The notes under the pieces: generated by a model
Database searches by the model: none
The model's input: only the letters and a program-made list of their open reading frames with translations
What the model was told of the DNA's origin: nothing
Shown here: positions 30,311 to 39,050 of the stretch, in pieces
Position numbering within the stretch: position 1 is the first letter of the stretch
Layout of the letters: each line of letters begins with the position of its first letter
NCBI RefSeq assembly: GCF_016793485.1
Contig: NZ_JAEULZ010000038.1
Location: 62,001-126,000 of the forward strand
Length of the DNA: 64,000 bases
Direction of reading: 5' to 3'
Source: Mesorhizobium sp.
Lineage (GTDB): Bacteria; Pseudomonadota; Alphaproteobacteria; Rhizobiales; Rhizobiaceae
Position numbers and translations under genes: made by a program

Positions 30311-30799
30311 ATGTCGCTCATGGTTTCCGACGGCATAGAACGACTGGGCTTCCTTATCCACGATTCTGCGCGCGCCCTGCGCAAGCGGTTCGAGGCGAGG
30401 GCGGTTGCCTACGGTCTCTCCTCCGCGCAATGGCGATTGCTGGTGCGGGTCGTGAAAGAGGAAGGTGTTGCGCAAGCGCGCATCGCCGAACTGCTGGAAA
30501 TCGAGCCGATCAGCGTGTCGCGTCTTATTGACCGCATGGAAGATGGCGGCTGGGTCGAACGACGGCAGGATGCCGGCGACCGCCGGGTCAGAATGATCTT
30601 CCCGACCGACAAGAGCCGCGCGGTTTTCGCGGAGATCAAGAGCGTTGCCGGCGAGGTTTACGAAGTCGCGCTGGCCGGCCTCGGTGCAGACGAGAGGCAC
30701 ATTCTGGTCAAGGCGCTGAACACGATCATTACAAATCTGTCCGACGGCGAGACGCCCGCAGCCGAGCAGACGAATACCATAAAGGGCAATGCAGCATGA
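30311..30799 (+). CDS. MarR family transcriptional regulator
   Basis: A 162-residue winged-helix dimer. The HTH is around AQARIAELLEIEPISVSRLID and the wing at ERRQDAGDRRVRMIFPT. It probably represses its own operon, which encodes a drug exporter, and is relieved by ligand. The emrA start overlaps its stop as ATGA. A perfect palindrome lies at its start. Two in-frame ATGs (30311 and 30320) are possible. Confidence 0.9.
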   Translation: MSLMVSDGIERLGFLIHDSARALRKRFEARAVAYGLSSAQWRLLVRVVKEEGVAQARIAELLEIEPISVSRLIDRMEDGGWVERRQDAGDRRVRMIFPTDKSRAVFAEIKSVAGEVYEVALAGLGADERHILVKALNTIITNLSDGETPAAEQTNTIKGNAA

Positions 30800-31965
30800 A
30801 CGCCGTGGCAAAGATCAAGACTGACGTTTCAGAGGGTAAGCCATCCGCTCCGGTCGTGGCGCCGGTGCCGGTCGCGTTGACGCCCGATCCGTCTCCACCT
30901 CCCGTCACCAAGCCCAAGCGCAGCAGACGTACGATTCTGATGCTTGCCGTGCCGCTCGCGCTGGCTGCCGGCGGCGGCTACATGTGGCTCGCCGGCGGAC
31001 GCTACGAAGAGACCGAAAACGCCAACCTCAGGCAGGCCAAGGTGACCGTGGCGGCCGAGGCCGCAGGGCGCATCGTCGAGGTCGATATCGCAGACAACGC
31101 TTCCGTGAAGGCCGGCGACAAGCTGTTCGTGGTCGACCCGGAACCGTACCGCATCGCGCTGGCCCAGGCCGACGCGGCGCTCGCGGCTGCGCGCTTGAAT
31201 GTCGAGCAGCTACGCGCCGCGTACGGGCAGGCCGTCGCGCAGGACGCCGTGGCCGCGAGCGAAGTGACGTATCTCAAGACGCAGTACGACCGCGCTGCGG
31301 ATCTTGCCAAGAAGGGTATCAGCGCGCAGTCCGCGCTTGATGAGGCGCAGCGCGACCTCCAACGCTCGGAAGAGCAGCGCCGCGCGGCCCAGCAAGGCAT
31401 CGAAAGCGCGCGAGCGGCCCTTGGTGGCGACCCAAGCATCGCGACCGACAGCCACCCGGCAGTGATGGCCGCGCAGTCCGCACGCGACAAGGCCGCCTTC
31501 GACCTGGCGCAGACCACCGTCAGCGCCCCTTCCGACGGCGTCGTCAGCCAGGCGTCGTCGTTCAAGGTCGGGCAGTATGTTGCCAAGGGCACGGCGTTGT
31601 TCAGCCTCGTGGAAACCGGCGACACGTGGGTAGAGGCGAACTTCAAGGAAACGCAGCTCACCAACATGCGCCCCGGCCAGACGGCGGAGGTGGTGCTGGA
31701 CACCTATCCGGGCGTGACCTTCGAGGCGACTGTGGAGAGCATCGGCGCCGGCACAGGCGCGGAATTCTCGCTGCTGCCGGCACAGAACGCGACCGGCAAC
31801 TGGGTGAAGGTCACGCAGCGCATTCCGGTCCGACTGAAGCTCGATACCGAAGGCAAGGACGTGCCGGTGAAGACCGGCATGAGCGCGACGGTGACAGTGG
31901 ACACGAAGGTCTCGCACAGCCTTGCCAGCCTGTTCGGCTTTGGCGAGGCCAAGGCTGCGGACTAA
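30796..31965 (+). CDS. emrA: HlyD/EmrA family membrane fusion protein
   Basis: A 389-residue periplasmic adaptor linking an inner-membrane pump to the outer membrane. A Pro-rich N-terminal cytoplasmic stretch precedes one membrane anchor (about residues 48-66). Then come the barrel-lipoyl half (VTVAAEAAGRIVEVDI), a long alpha-hairpin (about residues 105-210) and the second lipoyl half (TTVSAPSDGVVSQASSF). It overlaps marR and is followed by emrB after 65 bases containing an inverted repeat. Confidence 0.93.
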   Translation: MNAVAKIKTDVSEGKPSAPVVAPVPVALTPDPSPPPVTKPKRSRRTILMLAVPLALAAGGGYMWLAGGRYEETENANLRQAKVTVAAEAAGRIVEVDIADNASVKAGDKLFVVDPEPYRIALAQADAALAAARLNVEQLRAAYGQAVAQDAVAASEVTYLKTQYDRAADLAKKGISAQSALDEAQRDLQRSEEQRRAAQQGIESARAALGGDPSIATDSHPAVMAAQSARDKAAFDLAQTTVSAPSDGVVSQASSFKVGQYVAKGTALFSLVETGDTWVEANFKETQLTNMRPGQTAEVVLDTYPGVTFEATVESIGAGTGAEFSLLPAQNATGNWVKVTQRIPVRLKLDTEGKDVPVKTGMSATVTVDTKVSHSLASLFGFGEAKAAD

Positions 31966-31996
31966 GGAGCTTCGCCATCCGGCGGACTGATTAGGA

Positions 31997-32018
31997 AGCT
32001 TCGCTTGACCGCGAAGCT
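31997..32018 (+). promoter_or_regulatory. Inverted repeat between emrA and emrB
   Basis: AGCTTCGC-TTGACC-GCGAAGCT, a perfect eight-base-pair stem with a six-base loop. The same AGCTTCGC octamer also occurs once more as a direct copy at 31968-31975 near the emrA stop. It lies 12 bases before the emrB start and may modulate translation of the membrane pump. Confidence 0.65.
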
Positions 32019-32030
32019 GGGACAACAGCC

Positions 32031-33572
32031 ATGTTCGAAGTCAGGGCGATAGACCCTCACAATGTGCCGCATCGTGGCCTGATCACCATTTCGGTGATGC
32101 TGGCCACGATCATGCAGGTGCTCGACACGACGATCGCCAACGTGGCGCTGCCGTCGATGACGGGCGACCTCGGCGCTTCAGCCGACACCATCAACTGGGT
32201 GCTGACGTCCTATATCGTGGCGGCAGCGATCATGACTCCGGTCACGGGCTGGCTTTCCGACAAGGTAGGGCGCAAGGAACTTTTCCTCGCCACGGTCGTC
32301 GGCTTCACGGTCATGTCGATGCTGTGCGGCCTTGCCTGGAGCCTGGAGAGCATGGTGCTCTTCCGCCTGATGCAAGGCCTGTTCGGCGCGGCGATCGTGC
32401 CGCTGTCGCAGACTTTCCTGCTCGACATCAATCCGAAGGAGCGTCACGGTTCTGCGATGGCGCTATGGGGCGCGGGCATCATGGTCGGCCCGATCATCGG
32501 TCCGACGCTCGGCGGCTGGCTGACCGACAGCTTCAACTGGCGCTGGGTGTTCTTCATCAATTTGCCAGTCGGCATCGTCGCATTCCTCGGCTGTCTGGCC
32601 TACTTGCCAGCGGTCGCCAAGCGCGCCCGGAGCTTCGATTTCTTCGGTTTCGCCATGCTTTCACTGGGCGTCGGCGCGCTGCAGCTCATGCTGGACCGCG
32701 GCGCGGAGGTCGATTGGTTTTCGGCGATCGAAATCTGGATCTATCTCGGCCTGACGCTTTCCGGCTTCTGGGTCTTCACAGTTCATATGATGACGGCCGA
32801 GCATCCGTTCATCGACCCCAAGATATTCGCCGACCGGAACTTCGTGACCGGGTTGGTCTTCATCTTCGTGGTGGGCATCATCCTGCTGGCGAGCCTCGCG
32901 CTGCTGCCGCCGATGCTCTCGCATATCTTCAACTACCCGACCATCACCACGGGGCTGGTGATGGCACCGCGCGGCGTCGGCACGATGATCTCCATGATCG
33001 TGGTCGGGCGCATCATCCATCGCGTTGATCCGCGCCATCTCGTCGTGCTGGGTCTCATCCTGACGGCCTATTCGCTCTACGTCATGACCGGCTTTACGCC
33101 ACAGATGGACAACTACCTGATCATAGAGACCGGCATCGTGCAGGGCCTGGGGCTTGGGCTTGTCTTCGTGCCGCTTTCAACAGTCGCCTTCGCGACTTTG
33201 GATGTTAAGCATCGCACTGATGCGGCGAGCCTGTTCAGCCTCGTGCGCAACCTGGGTTCGGCGATCGGGATATCGATCGTCACGGTTGTGTTGACGCGCA
33301 ACGTCCAGATCAACCACGTCGAGCTTGGAGCGGCGATGACGCCGTTCAACCAGACGCTCGCGCAGGCGATGCCTTCGGCGGTAGCCGGCGATCCGACCTC
33401 CCTGATGAAGCTCGACGGGCTGGTCAACATACAGGCGCTGATGATCTCCTACATCGCCGACTTCAAGCTGATGATGCTCGTCACGCTCTGCGCGATCCCG
33501 CTGGCCCTTTTTCTGAGAAAGCCTGCGAAAGCACCCGTGGCGGGCGACGCACCCGCAGCGCACATGGAATGA
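32031..33572 (+). CDS. emrB: MFS transporter, DHA2 family (EmrB/QacA type)
   Basis: A 513-residue, 14-span proton antiporter. The motifs are LDTTIANVALPSM in helix 1 and GWLSDKVGRKELFL (motif A), with a Pro/Gly motif-C-like region GIMVGPIIGPTLGGW. With EmrA it should export lipophilic drugs or uncouplers across both membranes, using an outer-membrane channel encoded elsewhere. The gene order marR-emrA-emrB supports this. Substrate cannot be deduced. Confidence 0.94.
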   Translation: MFEVRAIDPHNVPHRGLITISVMLATIMQVLDTTIANVALPSMTGDLGASADTINWVLTSYIVAAAIMTPVTGWLSDKVGRKELFLATVVGFTVMSMLCGLAWSLESMVLFRLMQGLFGAAIVPLSQTFLLDINPKERHGSAMALWGAGIMVGPIIGPTLGGWLTDSFNWRWVFFINLPVGIVAFLGCLAYLPAVAKRARSFDFFGFAMLSLGVGALQLMLDRGAEVDWFSAIEIWIYLGLTLSGFWVFTVHMMTAEHPFIDPKIFADRNFVTGLVFIFVVGIILLASLALLPPMLSHIFNYPTITTGLVMAPRGVGTMISMIVVGRIIHRVDPRHLVVLGLILTAYSLYVMTGFTPQMDNYLIIETGIVQGLGLGLVFVPLSTVAFATLDVKHRTDAASLFSLVRNLGSAIGISIVTVVLTRNVQINHVELGAAMTPFNQTLAQAMPSAVAGDPTSLMKLDGLVNIQALMISYIADFKLMMLVTLCAIPLALFLRKPAKAPVAGDAPAAHME

Positions 33573-33596
33573 TGCGGACGGCTGGCGCCGCTGTCG

Positions 33597-35555
33597 TCAG
33601 CCGACGATGCGCAGGTTGGACAGTTCGTCCGCGATTTCCTTGAACTTGTCGGCGAGGTTGGAACCGGACGCGTTCCAATAGAGCTTGGCGGGCTTGGTCG
33701 GGTCCGCCGTGTCCTTGCGGAAGCGCGAGTCCGAGGAGCACTTCTTCAGCGCCTCGATCGCCTTGTTCTCGGCGGACACCTTGGTGCTGAGATCGAGCGA
33801 GACGGTCATCACCAGCACCCCGGCCGCCTTGGCGTTGTCGCAGACCGCAACCATCTGCTCGTCGAGGGCCGCCGTGTAGTTGGAGGTCGAATAATTGTAT
33901 TTCCCGATCGCGCTGCTGGTCCCCATGAACAGCCGCGTGGTTCCGGTGCCGTTGTATCCTGCGCCCGCGTAGCCATAGGCAGCATAGACGGACTTGTTGC
34001 CGGCGGGATCGGTTCCGCCCTGCGCGCCATAGACGTTTGCGCCGTCGGTCAAGACGATGATGACCTTGTCGTTGCCCTTTTCGGACTCCGGGCGACCTTC
34101 GGCGAAAGGCGGCGTGCTGGTCAGCGTCCGCCAACCCCATGCAGTGCCTTCCGGCACGTTGGTGTTGCCGTTGGCGACCATGCCGTCGATCGCGTCCTTG
34201 ATCGTCTTCAAGCCGGCCTCGGTCGTCACGTCCTTCAGTGGCGTGATCGGCGTGGTGGTGCAGCTATAGTTGGGCCCGCTGCCTTTTGGAGAAGTCGCGC
34301 CGTAGGGGCGGACTTCAAAGTATTTCTTCATGTTCTTCTGGCGCGTTCCGCCGGCGCTGCTTTCGGTGCCGTCGTTCCACCAGTTGTTGGAAGCGTTGTA
34401 GTTGTCCAGCGTCTGCCCCTCGACAGCCCAGCGGTCGCCCGGCTCGTCGGGTCCGAACATCGGCACGAACATGGTTGCCGGGTCGCCGAACCCGATGCCC
34501 GTATTCGCCGTGCCGCCCTGAGCAGGCGTGTCGTTGACATTGTAGGGATAGGGGCGGGCTTCGACGCAGCCCTGCCAGCTTGAGTAGGTCGTGACCGTCT
34601 CGTCGTAGTAGCCCGTCTCGCGCCAGTAGCCTTCGCGGCAGGCGCCATTGTTTCGATAACGGGTGCAGACGTATTCTTGGCCGGTCGCGACCCATTCGCG
34701 ATCGCTGACATGCTTCATGTCCTGATAGAGGGAGAAGCGCGACAGGATGCCGTTTTGCGTATCGCCCCAGTCGCTTCCCCGCTTATACCAGATGCCACCG
34801 ACCTTCTCTGCGCGCCGGTTGGTATCGGTGAGTTTTGTCCAGTCGAAATTCTCGTGATGGACGGGAGAAAGCCCCTCGGTATCGATCCACGAGGCGCCGG
34901 CGTTTTCCGGGCCGACATTGACCGAGGCCGCGAAAGGCACGAGCGAGAACTGCACCGGCTTTTCGATCTGCTTGATCTGACCCGCCTGCAAGGCAAGCGT
35001 GTCGACGAGCTGCTTTGCCGCCGTTTTCAACAGCGCCAACCGCTTCTGTCCCGATCCCGAACCGGTTTCGTCCATCGAACCCGAGTTATCGAGAACCAGC
35101 GCGACTTCGAGCGTGTTCTTAAGCCGGATCTCGCTGTCGGTGAGGAAGCTGATTTCCTTGTTGCGCTCGTCCGCAGGCGCGCCGAGAAGCCCGAAGAACG
35201 AGGGAAGGAAGTAGGGCTTGTAGTTGAGGACGGCCGACATCTTCAGCGTCCCGCCGCCATACTGGTTGCTTGGCAGAACCACGGTCAGCTCGGTGTCGGC
35301 GGGGTCCACCGAACCAAGATTGGCCTTGAAGAACGCGTTGGCGTAGGCGATCAACTCTGCGTCGGACGCGCCGGACACAACTTGCCGGGCAGTAGCCAGG
35401 CCTGCCGCGTCGAGCGCGCTGGCGGTGATCTGCTTCTGCCGGTTCATCTCGCTGTAGTCGACGGCGATCGCGACACTGCCCATGATGGGCAGCATGGCGA
35501 TCGCCGTTAGCATGGCATAGTTGCCGCGACGGTCCCGCAGGAACCTGTTGATCAT
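33597..35555 (-). CDS. TadG-like pilus-assembly protein with vWA domain (copy 1)
   Basis: A 652-residue secreted or membrane-anchored protein. The N-terminus (RDRRGNYAMLTAIAMLPIMG, then AVDYSE) is the TadE/TadG-type anchor that follows a short basic region. A von Willebrand A domain begins around residue 150 with the MIDAS motif LVLDNSGSM (D156) and ends near IIVLTDGANVYG. Between these lie long, Trp/Tyr-rich inserts with several Cys. It is the downstream gene of a tandem pair (33-base gap). No other tad gene is in the window. It likely sits in the envelope; the function is unknown. Confidence 0.85.
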   Translation of the reverse strand: MINRFLRDRRGNYAMLTAIAMLPIMGSVAIAVDYSEMNRQKQITASALDAAGLATARQVVSGASDAELIAYANAFFKANLGSVDPADTELTVVLPSNQYGGGTLKMSAVLNYKPYFLPSFFGLLGAPADERNKEISFLTDSEIRLKNTLEVALVLDNSGSMDETGSGSGQKRLALLKTAAKQLVDTLALQAGQIKQIEKPVQFSLVPFAASVNVGPENAGASWIDTEGLSPVHHENFDWTKLTDTNRRAEKVGGIWYKRGSDWGDTQNGILSRFSLYQDMKHVSDREWVATGQEYVCTRYRNNGACREGYWRETGYYDETVTTYSSWQGCVEARPYPYNVNDTPAQGGTANTGIGFGDPATMFVPMFGPDEPGDRWAVEGQTLDNYNASNNWWNDGTESSAGGTRQKNMKKYFEVRPYGATSPKGSGPNYSCTTTPITPLKDVTTEAGLKTIKDAIDGMVANGNTNVPEGTAWGWRTLTSTPPFAEGRPESEKGNDKVIIVLTDGANVYGAQGGTDPAGNKSVYAAYGYAGAGYNGTGTTRLFMGTSSAIGKYNYSTSNYTAALDEQMVAVCDNAKAAGVLVMTVSLDLSTKVSAENKAIEALKKCSSDSRFRKDTADPTKPAKLYWNASGSNLADKFKEIADELSNLRIVG

Positions 35556-35588
35556 TCTCTGCGGCCCCCGCCGCTTATGCGTATGCAG

Positions 35589-37544
35589 TTACCCGACGAT
35601 GCGGAGGTTCGACAGTTCGTCGGCAATTTCCTTGAACACGGTCGACAACGTCGCGCCGGTCGCGTTCCAGAAGAGCTTGGCGGGTTGCCCGTCCGGTCCC
35701 TTGCGGAAGCGGGAATCGGAGGCACAGGTCTTCAACTCGGCGATCTGCTTCTTGTCGGCGGTCTTGGTGTCGTCGAGATCGAGCGCCACCGTCATCATCA
35801 GGATGTTGGAGTTCTTCGCGTTGGTGCAGATTGCCCGCATGTGTTCGTCAAGGGCAGCCTGGAACGTGGTGGAGTTGAACGTGGTCTTGCTGACGGTCGT
35901 GCCTTTGTAGAGACGTCCGGTCGGCTCGCTCGCGGCAAACTTCTGGCCGGCGTAACCATAAGCCTGGTAGGCCGACTTGTTGCCCGCGCCGTCCGTGCCG
36001 CCCTGGGTTCCGTAGACGTTGGCGCCGTCTGTCAGGACGATGACGACCTTGTCGTTGCCCTTCTCGTTGTTGTCGCGCCCTTCGGTAAAAGGCTCGTTGC
36101 TGGAGACGACTCGCCAGCCCCAAGCGGTGCCCTCTGGCACATTGGTATTGCTGGTCGGTTGCATCGCGTCGATGGCGTCCGTGACGGTTTTCTTGCCCGC
36201 AGCGACCGTCACATCCGTCAAGGGCGTGATCGGAGCCGTCGTGCAAAACGCGTTCGGACCGGTCGAACTGCTCGAGCCATAGGGCTTGACGCGGAAATAC
36301 TTGCGCGCGTCTTTCTGGCGATCGAGCACAGTGGGGGTATAGCCGAGCTCCCAGTCGGCCCACCAGCTGTTGCTGTAGCCGAAATCGCCGTTGGCAGCGG
36401 TCAGGTCGTTCGTGCCGTCGTAGTTGAGATCCTGCCAGCGGTTGCCGGCCTCGTCGGGCGAGAACATCGGGACGAAGAGAGTCGCGGGTGTGCCGCTCGA
36501 CGGCGTGACGTCATTCGTGTTGTACGGATAGGGGCGCGCCTCGACGCAACCCTGCCACGAAGCGTACTTGGTCGTGATGTAGGTGTAGTCCGGAACGGTC
36601 CAGTAGCCGGCGGTACACTTACCCTTCTTGTCCGTCTTGGTGCAGATGTATTCCTTCGTGTTGGGAACTTCCTCGCGGCCCGAATCGATCAGCATGTCGG
36701 CATAGAGGCTAAACCGTGTGAGCGGCTGGTCCTTTGTCGTGCCCCAGCCGTCGCCGCGCTTGTACCAGACATCGCCGACCTTCTGCGCCCAACGGTTGCC
36801 GAGTTGGGCCTTGTTTGCCTCCGTCATTCTGCTCCAATCGAAATTCTCATGGTGCATGGGCGATATGCCCTGTGTGTCCATCCAGTCCTCACCGTCCTTG
36901 TCGGGACCGATGTTCACGGATGCGGAGAAGGGGACGATGCCGAACTGGACCGGTTTGTCGATCTGCTTCATCTGCGACGCCTGCTTCGACAGCGTCTCCA
37001 CCAGTTCCTTGGCGGCGGTACGAAGCAGCACGATACGCTTGTCGTTTGTTCCCTTGCCCTTTTCGTCCATCGAACCCGAGTTATCGAGCACGAGCGCGAC
37101 TTCCAGCGTGTTCTTCAGTCGGATTTCCGCCTCGGCCTGAACATCGATGTTCGGATCGGTCGATACCCTGTTCACCATCGCGGCGGCGGCCGGGAGGAAA
37201 TAGGGATGATAGGTCAGGTCGGCGATCAGCTTGAGCGTGCCGCCGCCGAAGTTGTTGTTGGGCAGGATGACCGTGAGGGCGGTGTTGCTGGGCTGGACCG
37301 CGCCGAGATTGGCTTCGAAGAAGTCCTTCGCATATTTCTTGACGTCGGCTTCGCTGGCTCCCTCGGCGATTCGCCTGGCGGTCGCGATGCCGGCTGCATC
37401 CAGCGCTGACTTGGTAATCGCGCGCTGCCGCGAGAGTTCGGTGTAGTCCACGCCGATCGCGAGTCCGCCCATGATAGGCACCATCGCGATTGCGGTCAGC
37501 ATCAGATAGTTGCCGCTGATGTCATTCCAAAACCGGCGGAACAT
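35589..37544 (-). CDS. TadG-like pilus-assembly protein with vWA domain (copy 2)
   Basis: A 651-residue paralogue of the downstream gene, with the same layout: basic start and TadG-type anchor GNYLMLTAIAMVPIMG, then MIDAS LVLDNSGSM (D154) and IVLTDGANVYGTQGGTDGAG near the C-terminus. The start MFRRFWNDISGNYLML was chosen by alignment with copy 1; a longer frame to 37592 has no support. The two copies end alike (FKEIADELSNLRIVG), so the duplication is clear. The first gene of the operon carries GCAGGGGTGC ahead of the ATG. Confidence 0.85.
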   Translation of the reverse strand: MFRRFWNDISGNYLMLTAIAMVPIMGGLAIGVDYTELSRQRAITKSALDAAGIATARRIAEGASEADVKKYAKDFFEANLGAVQPSNTALTVILPNNNFGGGTLKLIADLTYHPYFLPAAAAMVNRVSTDPNIDVQAEAEIRLKNTLEVALVLDNSGSMDEKGKGTNDKRIVLLRTAAKELVETLSKQASQMKQIDKPVQFGIVPFSASVNIGPDKDGEDWMDTQGISPMHHENFDWSRMTEANKAQLGNRWAQKVGDVWYKRGDGWGTTKDQPLTRFSLYADMLIDSGREEVPNTKEYICTKTDKKGKCTAGYWTVPDYTYITTKYASWQGCVEARPYPYNTNDVTPSSGTPATLFVPMFSPDEAGNRWQDLNYDGTNDLTAANGDFGYSNSWWADWELGYTPTVLDRQKDARKYFRVKPYGSSSSTGPNAFCTTAPITPLTDVTVAAGKKTVTDAIDAMQPTSNTNVPEGTAWGWRVVSSNEPFTEGRDNNEKGNDKVVIVLTDGANVYGTQGGTDGAGNKSAYQAYGYAGQKFAASEPTGRLYKGTTVSKTTFNSTTFQAALDEHMRAICTNAKNSNILMMTVALDLDDTKTADKKQIAELKTCASDSRFRKGPDGQPAKLFWNATGATLSTVFKEIADELSNLRIVG

Positions 37545-37670
37545 GGTCAAGCACCCCTGCCTAACTGATTTAGTAGAGGGGCACCTTCCCACAAATCCTT
37601 AAATTACCGGTTTGCAAGATGGCTCTAAAATGAGGCAGGGCCTTCAGGGTGGATTAACCAAATCGTCGCG

Positions 37671-37693
37671 GTGGTTTACGAACTGGTAACCAC
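37671..37693. promoter_or_regulatory. Inverted repeat upstream of the vWA operon
   Basis: GTGGTTTAC and GTAACCAC form an inverted repeat with one extra base and a six-base centre. It lies in the 184-base spacer between the EAL gene and the vWA operon, about 130 bases upstream of the first vWA start. It could be a regulator site or a weak terminator of the EAL gene; no T-run follows. Confidence 0.45.
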
Positions 37694-37728
37694 TGCGGCC
37701 CGTCTTGCGTTCCGTCCGGAACTGCAAC

Positions 37729-38886
37729 TCAACCCTTCAGCCTGCGAGGGGCGGCAAGGCGGTCGCCGGTCATCAGGTCGACGCCCATTTCGATCAGGCC
37801 GACCGCATCCTCTTCGGATTGAACGTCGGTCGCGATGATCTCAAGCCCGGCTCCCCGGGCGGATTCAACGAGCTTTACCCCGTCCGCGGCAGCTTTGCGG
37901 CCCTTGCCGCGATCAAGCAGCCGATCGGCGGCGATCTTTACCGTCCCGATTCCCGCCTTCTTGACGTGCTCTGGCTGCGCTCCAGACCAGCCCTCTGCGG
38001 CAAACCTTATTCCGAAACCCGCGAGCAACTCCACGGCAGATGCATTCTGCCCGGATTCGGCGACCTCGGCCGGCAACGACAGCACGACGGACCGCGCCAG
38101 CGATGGATGCAGCTTGAAGATGTCAAGCACGGTGGTGAACTCGAAGCCGTCCTGCAGGAGTGCCGACGACACGGCGACATGCAACGGCTTCCTGTCACTG
38201 ATCTCGCCAAGACGTTTCCGTACCGCCTCTGTCGCGGAAACCACGGCCATGCGTTCCAGCGCGGCCGGGTCGACGTCCGTCACCAGCCTGTCGAGGCGCC
38301 TGATGTCGACCGGCTTTCCCTCGTCAGGCTGGATGTGCAGATGCGCTTCGAACCCACCGGCCTCGCCACGTCCCGCGGCGATGATGGGTTGCACGCTGAA
38401 ATCGGCAACGCCACCGGCGACCATGCGCCTGATCGCGATGTCGATTGCTTCAATTTCAGGATCGACAGGCGCACCAGCGCCGGCTTGGCCTGTCGCGCTC
38501 GATGCGACGGCGTCGGAGGCAGCGTCGCGATCTTCCGCCACCGGCTTGGCTGCCTTCCTGGTGGACAATGCATCGAGCCTGCTGGACACCGTCGCGTTGA
38601 AATCCGCCAGCTTTGCGGCCTCGCGGTCGCCGCGAAGGGACAAGTCCTTCATCGCTGCGTCCATCGAGCGCGTCAGTCGTTCGAGTTCCGCCGTTACCAG
38701 ATTGGCTCGGTTGAACGCGCGATAGGCCAGCACGGCGGCCCCGATCGCCAGGAGCAGCGTGGCGGCAGAGGTGAAAAGGACGATGTCAGTCGCCGGAATG
38801 CCGCGCGCGATGGCCAGTTGAAGCAAAAAGGTTGCAGCCGCGCAGAAGGCGGCGGCGCCGGCTATGGCCAACAAGATACGCTGCAT
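37729..38886 (-). CDS. Membrane-anchored degenerate EAL-domain protein
   Basis: A 385-residue protein with two N-terminal membrane helices (about residues 3-25 and 37-58), an extracytoplasmic or coiled segment, and a C-terminal EAL-type fold from about residue 150. The phosphodiesterase signature EAL is replaced (GGFEAHLHIQ) and the metal-ligand positions are not recognisable, so catalytic c-di-GMP hydrolysis is unlikely; the domain probably acts as a binding or signalling module. It lies upstream of the vWA pair in the same direction. Confidence 0.75.
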   Translation of the reverse strand: MQRILLAIAGAAAFCAAATFLLQLAIARGIPATDIVLFTSAATLLLAIGAAVLAYRAFNRANLVTAELERLTRSMDAAMKDLSLRGDREAAKLADFNATVSSRLDALSTRKAAKPVAEDRDAASDAVASSATGQAGAGAPVDPEIEAIDIAIRRMVAGGVADFSVQPIIAAGRGEAGGFEAHLHIQPDEGKPVDIRRLDRLVTDVDPAALERMAVVSATEAVRKRLGEISDRKPLHVAVSSALLQDGFEFTTVLDIFKLHPSLARSVVLSLPAEVAESGQNASAVELLAGFGIRFAAEGWSGAQPEHVKKAGIGTVKIAADRLLDRGKGRKAAADGVKLVESARGAGLEIIATDVQSEEDAVGLIEMGVDLMTGDRLAAPRRLKG

Positions 38887-39050
38887 TTACCGGACCATCT
38901 CCCTGGCGGACATTATGTTGCCCTGCGTTGCCTAAAGCAATCGCTCGGTTTGGCCGGAATGTCGATTGGTCCTGGCTGGGAAAGCGGATGACAGGATGCC
39001 GTGGTTGCGCTATCCGAAGCGCGATTTCCCCAACCCGCAAAGACCGGTTC

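Noticed and set aside
35577-37409. 610-codon plus-strand frame opposite the second vWA gene
   Set aside because: It mirrors the vWA gene and has antisense-like composition; the minus-strand protein aligns with its paralogue.
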